From NCBI GenBank assembly GCA_036877525.1, contig JAZGTH010000068.1, forward strand, positions 5,710,001-5,774,000: DNA of 64,000 bases, in the 5' to 3' direction. Under the pieces are notes generated by a model. That model was given only the letters and a program-made list of their open reading frames with translations. It was not told the origin of the DNA and did not search any database. Numbering within the stretch: the stretch's first letter is position 1; every line of letters begins with the position of its first letter. Origin of the DNA: Chromobotia macracanthus (taxonomy: Eukaryota > Chordata > Actinopteri > Cypriniformes > Botiidae). Both the position numbers and the translations under genes were made by a program. Positions 61,901 through 64,000 of the stretch are shown here, piece by piece.

Positions 61901-63408
61901 CATTTGTTAAAGAAAACTTACTACTAAGCGTATTTAGCAAATGATTTGGCGTGTTTGAATGTAAACCTATCTATATGAAAGACTACAAAGAACATGGCGG
62001 CACGCTGATTCCACAACAATGACTCAGAATCTCGATGGAAATGGATCATGATCGCATGTTTCGTCATGTTTAACGGCTGTTGGCGGACAAACTAGTCATT
62101 AAATATTTTGGTCTTGAATTACGTTTTTAGGATTCTTATTTGTTCTAGATGTCCAAAGCATGCAGTGTGCACCCGGCTTAATAAAATATACATACATGTG
62201 TAAACATAATTTTGCTACACCAAATCTAAAAGAGTGTGTCAGGTTATCTGAAATGTTCAGAAAAGACTCTCTACACTCAGATATTTGGCCCACATCAGTC
62301 AGTCAATGAACTCACTGATTCTAAACAACACAAAAGCTTGATCACTAGCTAGCTGCTCAACAGCATATACTTCATCTGACTAACAGCCCCAAAAAACACT
62401 ACTGTGTCATCAAGGCCCAGCATAAATGTGACACAACACAGACACTGGGTGGAATATCAATAAAAAGGATCAGAAAAAAGATGAGAAACAAGAAATCAGA
62501 AACAAGGTGTATCAAATGAGAGAATGCAACTAAAAACAGAATTAGTGTTATTAAAATGTATCTCTGTATGTAAAGTATGTATTTAATGTATCTGTATTGT
62601 TAAGAAACAAGGTCCCAAGGTTTATCTGAGCAGAGATTCTATGTAAAGCACTTATGAAATTGTTGCTCCCTAAATTTTGCAACTTATGTGCAAAAAACTT
62701 ACAGGTCAGTATGTTGTACATTCTTAAGACCAAGTGTCAGTATTTTATTATCTTGACTTACAGATATAGCATACCGAACAGACTGCACTTCTGTCCATCA
62801 GTCTTGTTTTCATTAACATGAAACTGAATACAGAATAAAGTTTGACTACAGTCAATACTGGCTACAGCACACACCATACAACATCAACACAACAAGACTC
62901 ACAAGATGAGAAAACAGCAGCATTTCTGAACACTGACCCTCTTTCTTGCGGGTCCTTTATCTTCCTCCTTCTCTCCCCTGCTGCTCTTGCCATGTTTGGT
63001 GGTCTTCTGCTCCCCAGGCTGCTTGATGGTGATTCGGATCTCAGGAGGACAAATGTAGTTCTCCAGGTTCTTGGGAGGTTTCTTGGCCCGCTTGGTTGTT
63101 TGGATCTTCAACTTCAGGCTACCTTCTGAGAAACTGGCCTCCTTGATTGAGAATTCTTGCTCATCCAGTCCATCCGCCTGCCCCCATCTCTCGGTATCCT
63201 CATTGGAAGTGGCATCCATATCCTTCCCCAGACCAAGGTCCGCATCCACATTGTGGTCCTGTGGCTCCCCGGGTAAAGGGAGGCTCTTTATTGGACTGGC
63301 GAGAAGACCAACCTCACTGAGGTCCGCTCTGTTGATGGTGGTCACAGCGGAGAAAAACTCCTCATTGCCTTTGGGCCGAGACATCTGATTAAGCTCTCTT
63401 TGCTCCAT
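28998..63408 (-). CDS. setbp1: SET-binding protein 1, AT-hook nuclear protein
   Basis: This large nuclear DNA-binding protein binds the oncoprotein SET and recruits HCF1/KMT2A-type chromatin complexes (family knowledge). The coding exons on the minus strand are 63408-62938, 35773-32425 and 29506-28998. Their junctions are in phase (0 and 1), and they encode 1442 residues against about 1596 in human. The sequence shows EQEFSIKEA and KNLENYICPPEI near the N-terminus, AT-hooks at about residues 540-549 (KKKRGRPKK), 973-982 (KRRRGRPAK) and 1334-1343 (KRRRGRPRK), the degron DSGIGT at 823-828, and a Lys/His-rich run near HKRKHKYKQKHKED. The Met at 63408 is chosen because MEQREL aligns with the mammalian start. 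A small in-phase exon found in mammals between the first two was not located. Adjacent slc14a2 supports orthology. Confidence 0.93.
29507..32424 (-). other. setbp1: setbp1 last intron
   Basis: This 2.9-kb intron contains no ORF of note. The 30780-31160 part has balanced composition, retained CpGs and no repeat character; it is listed as a candidate conserved element. Confidence 0.6.
30780..31160. promoter_or_regulatory. candidate conserved non-coding element, setbp1 last intron
   Basis: This is a non-repetitive, CpG-retaining stretch (for example 'CTGTCGCCGCTTCGCTCCGC' near 30987) inside AT-rich intron. The call rests on composition only. Confidence 0.25.
32425..35773 (-). CDS. setbp1: setbp1 giant central exon
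   Basis: This exon of 3349 bases encodes about 1116 residues with no interruption, from TYERPYKL to SDPAVA. The acceptor TTTTCAG and the donor GTACAA flank it. It carries two AT-hooks, an AT-hook-like GKKRGRKPR, the SKI-homology region with DSGIGT, and the aromatic block FYHENSYPSIFRLNF. Confidence 0.96.
33761..33778 (-). other. setbp1: setbp1 phosphodegron DSGIGT
   Basis: The codons read D-S-G-I-G-T within an unusually conserved stretch (SHSEETIPS before it, DNNSTSDQAEK after it). In human SETBP1 this is the beta-TrCP-type degron where Schinzel-Giedion and leukaemia mutations cluster. Confidence 0.9.
35774..37740 (-). other. setbp1: setbp1 large intron, part next to the central exon
   Basis: No exon was recognised. 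It contains the perfect palindrome at 37439-37469 and an (AT)n tract near 37686. Confidence 0.5.
37439..37469. repeat. 31-bp perfect palindrome
   Basis: Arms of 15 bases (AATATAACGCCATTT and its exact complement AAATGGCGTTATATT) flank one A. It can form a hairpin or cruciform. Confidence 0.9.
37741..38960. repeat. array of diverged dispersed-repeat blocks
   Basis: Three blocks share paired landmarks at constant spacing: AATCTAAAG-like at 37935, 38145 and 38582, and GACCACTAGGTGGTGCC-like at 38011, 38224 and 38658 (distances 76, 79, 76). Other shared words are 'TCTAGATGCT' (37793, 38433) and 'ACCAAGTTTCA' (37805, 38290). No coding potential is seen. Confidence 0.7.
39180..39780. promoter_or_regulatory. 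candidate conserved non-coding element
   Basis: Non-repetitive DNA with balanced composition, containing TGACAGATG (TALE-type, about 39517), a doubled 'GGTCGTTT' (39670-39690) and CTAATTGG (about 39775). Inferred from composition and motif density only. Confidence 0.25.
40880..41240. promoter_or_regulatory. candidate conserved enhancer with homeodomain-type sites
   Basis: It contains 'GTTTAATGATGAATTTGATT' (40918-40937), TAATT-type and TAAT cores near 40920-41095, 'TGGCTTTAAAATTCC' (41048) and 'TTGTTAGCGTGGCG' (41079). There is no repeat and no ORF. This is the most enhancer-like stretch I see in the intron. Confidence 0.3.
41717..42020. mobile_element. near-intact 'AAAGGGATAGTTCACCC' terminal-inverted-repeat element
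   Basis: The left end 'TTAAAGGGATAGTTCACCC' and the right end 'GAGCTATCCTTTTAAG' form inverted repeats, and the insertion is flanked by TTAA-like sequence. Internal words are shared with the copies at 4206 and 13234. It has no ORF. Confidence 0.8.
42021..42985. other. setbp1: setbp1 large intron, unassigned
   Basis: No exon was recognised. 'GGTGTTCTTGGTGGATGCTA' near 42664 is a piece of the GTTGCTAGG-type repeat seen at 56196. Confidence 0.35.
42990..43809. repeat. compound (CA)n/(CAGA) microsatellite of about 820 bp
   Basis: Nearly pure CA dinucleotides are regularly broken by GA (…ACACAGAGACACAC…), giving higher-order units of about 10-40 bases. Several frames on both strands are open because the repeat lacks stops; they are not genes. 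Confidence 0.97.
43930..43974. repeat. (GA)n microsatellite
   Basis: An uninterrupted GA tract with a short GGAAAG break near its end. Confidence 0.9.
44040..44760. other. locally GC-rich intronic island
   Basis: The composition differs sharply from the surrounding DNA (CCCCCTTGG, ACCCCCCCGGG, CAGCGCGCGG), and a run of about 17 G lies near 44376. The overlapping open frames on both strands match no protein I know and are low-complexity Pro/Gly. It may be an unrecognised regulatory stretch. Confidence 0.35.
44761..47410. other. setbp1: setbp1 large intron, unassigned
   Basis: AT-rich DNA with no exon, RNA gene or nameable repeat. Confidence 0.35.
47411..47680. mobile_element. 270-bp MITE with about 24-bp terminal inverted repeats
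   Basis: The left end 'TAAGGGTGTACTCACACTAG' and the right end 'CTAGTGTGAGTACATCCTAA' are inverted complements with two mismatches, and the match runs on for about four more bases. No ORF is present. I cannot assign the superfamily with certainty. Confidence 0.85.
47681..49430. other. setbp1: setbp1 large intron with a Tc1-like terminus
   Basis: 'CTAAACTTTTGACCGGTAGT' at about 48661-48682 is a Tc1-like terminal sequence ending an AT-rich repeat that begins near 48450. The rest is unassigned. Confidence 0.4.
49430..49700. promoter_or_regulatory. candidate conserved non-coding element
   Basis: Non-repetitive, balanced composition with CpGs (ATCTCGGTAGCAGGGGCGAT). Inferred from composition only. 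Confidence 0.2.
49701..52440. other. setbp1: setbp1 large intron, unassigned
   Basis: No exon was recognised. A decayed tRNA-SINE relic lies at 50232-50320. Confidence 0.35.
50232..50320 (+). mobile_element. decayed tRNA-SINE relic
   Basis: 'TTCCTGTAGCTCAGACAGTA' aligns with the start of the SINE at 3622, and 'CCAGGTTTAATTCTCAGGG' with its box B region. The rest is eroded. Confidence 0.5.
52441..56185. other. setbp1: setbp1 large intron, repeats and unassigned DNA
   Basis: 'ACTACCGCTCAAAAGTTTAC' near 52673 is a Tc1-type terminus. 'AGAAAAAGCAGCCAGTAAGAG' at 52862 matches 21226. No exon was recognised in the remainder. Confidence 0.35.
56186..56420. repeat. GTTGCTA-type tandem words next to a 'GGGGTGTAACAATA' element terminus
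   Basis: Imperfect repeats of 'GGGTGTTG' and 'GTTGCTATG' run from about 56196 to 56310. 'TAGGGGTGTAACAATATACC' (56311-56330) then resembles the terminus of a fish DNA element, followed by 'CACGGTTCGGTTC'. Confidence 0.5.
56421..56785. other. setbp1: setbp1 large intron, unassigned
   Basis: AT-rich DNA with a short TTTAATTAATTATAATAAT tract near 56446-56483. Confidence 0.35.
56786..57095. repeat. copy of the dispersed family with 'GCGCCACCAGCTGGCAGCAG' core
   Basis: 'GGGCCAAGCACTGAAAGC' (56791), 'ATTGTGACTGACAGG' (56899), the core at 56919-56938 and 'CATGCCAAGACACTGAAGAT' (57064) recur in the same order as around 18560-19400. Confidence 0.7.
57096..58980. other. setbp1: setbp1 large intron, unassigned
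   Basis: No exon was recognised. A (TG)14 microsatellite lies at 58330-58357. Confidence 0.4.
58330..58357. repeat. (TG)n microsatellite
   Basis: An uninterrupted TG dinucleotide tract of about 14 units. Confidence 0.95.
58981..59330. promoter_or_regulatory. candidate conserved non-coding element
   Basis: Non-repetitive DNA with balanced composition, for example 'TCTTTGCTCAAAGAGGAAGT' near 59230-59249 with an inverted CTTTG/CAAAG pair. Inferred from composition only. Confidence 0.22.
59870..60530. promoter_or_regulatory. candidate conserved non-coding element
   Basis: Long non-repetitive stretch that retains many CpGs ('GGCAAATGCGACGAGTCACG' near 59947, 'GCTGTCGCAGTCCGAG' near 60305) in an AT-rich intron. 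Short open frames on both strands match nothing known. Confidence 0.28.
60531..62937. other. setbp1: setbp1 large intron, part next to the first coding exon
   Basis: No exon was recognised. 'TTTAAAGGAATAGTCGATCC' near 61648 starts an eroded element that may be related to the AAAGGGATAGTTCACCC family. Confidence 0.4.
62938..63408 (-). CDS. setbp1: setbp1 first coding exon
   Basis: It encodes 157 residues beginning MEQRELNQMSRP and ending GPARKR, followed by the donor GTCAGT. The most conserved part is EQEFSIKEASFSEG to ICPPEIRITIKQ. It ends in phase 0. Confidence 0.92.
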
Positions 63409-63564
63409 TGACTCTCGAAGCTTGGTCCAAGAATGAGGAAACAGAGGGACACAAGGTGCCTGGTTGTTTGATTTGTTTAATCAGAGAGGGATGTAATGGC
63501 TTTTGGCTCTACTGGTTCCAGAACCTTATAAATCTGGCTACAGTAGAGTTTTTCCCAAGTGAAA
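63409..63564 (-). other. setbp1: possible setbp1 5' UTR part of the first coding exon
   Basis: The minus strand has a plausible acceptor 'CTACTTTTCAG' at about 63565-63575, 156 bases before the ATG. No in-frame start better than 63408 is seen nearby. Other acceptors are possible. Confidence 0.3.
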
Positions 63565-64000
63565 CTGAAAAGTAGAATCAAAAAAATAAATTATTAGTCA
63601 ACTAAAACTTCAGCAAACACACACATTACCAGACAAACTATGGGCCAAATGAAGGTCAAATATAACAAGTGAATTTTTAAATTTCATTAAAATTTCATGA
63701 AACACGTCAACCAAATCTCACAAACAAATTACTTGTTGCTGGAAATCTATCACATTGCATTATGCTAAGATGTTTCTTCTGCATACTGCGTGTACTTCTT
63801 TAGCAGATTAAATCCAGCCTGCTGTGATGAAATACTTTTCCTCAGTAGCCATAATTCTCAGCCAAGTCTGCAATGTAAAATACTGAACAAGACATAAGTG
63901 TCTTTGATAAACCACCAATTAATCAGGACAGAGCTCTCTGAGTGCAGCTTTCACCTGAAACAATGACACCGCTGGATCCAGGTGAAAACCCTGACGCTGT
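63565..64000 (-). other. setbp1: sequence upstream of setbp1's first coding exon
   Basis: No exon, CpG island or promoter element was seen up to the window edge, so the transcription start of setbp1 is probably outside the window. Confidence 0.4.

Noticed and set aside
1..64000. CRISPR arrays, operons or bacterial-type mobile systems
   Set aside because: The window is vertebrate nuclear DNA. The tandem arrays lack CRISPR repeat-spacer structure.

Overview
The window is vertebrate genomic DNA from a ray-finned fish, probably a cyprinid. It is AT-rich, its genes have short GT-AG exons and large introns, and it carries fish-type repeats: a tRNA-derived SINE, an L2-type LINE tail, a Tc1-like 3' end and several copies of the short element that begins 'AAAGGGATAGTTCACCC'. 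Three protein-coding genes can be resolved to exon level by reading splice sites and checking that every junction keeps phase.

Region 1 (1-10947). lnpep (leucyl/cystinyl aminopeptidase, IRAP) is on the plus strand. Seventeen coding exons run from 231 to the stop at 6623, and the first few codons lie upstream of the window. It is followed by 3' UTR to about 9.2 kb. It converges with slc14a2 on the minus strand. Region 2 (10948-14624). slc14a2, a urea transporter, has nine coding exons encoding 439 residues, a first exon with only eight codons, and a TATA box 67 bases before the ATG.

Region 3 (14.6-25.8 kb). This is intergenic DNA rich in repeats. It holds an orphan CCAAT/TATA arrangement, a 22-copy minisatellite whose every unit carries the E-box CAGCTG, a dead L2 reverse-transcriptase fragment, copies of a dispersed family with a 'GCGCCACCAGCTGGCAGCAG' core, and a Tc1-like 3' end.

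Region 4 (25.8-64 kb). setbp1 is on the minus strand. Its first coding exon is at 62938-63408, a 3.35-kb central exon is at 32425-35773 and the last exon is at 28998-29506. The predicted protein of 1442 residues keeps three AT-hooks and the DSGIGT degron. The 27-kb intron holds microsatellites, TIR elements, a 31-bp perfect palindrome and several non-repetitive stretches that look like conserved non-coding elements. setbp1 next to slc14a2 matches the mammalian order SETBP1-SLC14A2.

The three genes do not form a pathway. I found no previously unknown gene system. The most useful leads are differences from the mammalian orthologues in setbp1 and slc14a2, the E-box minisatellite and the candidate regulatory stretches.
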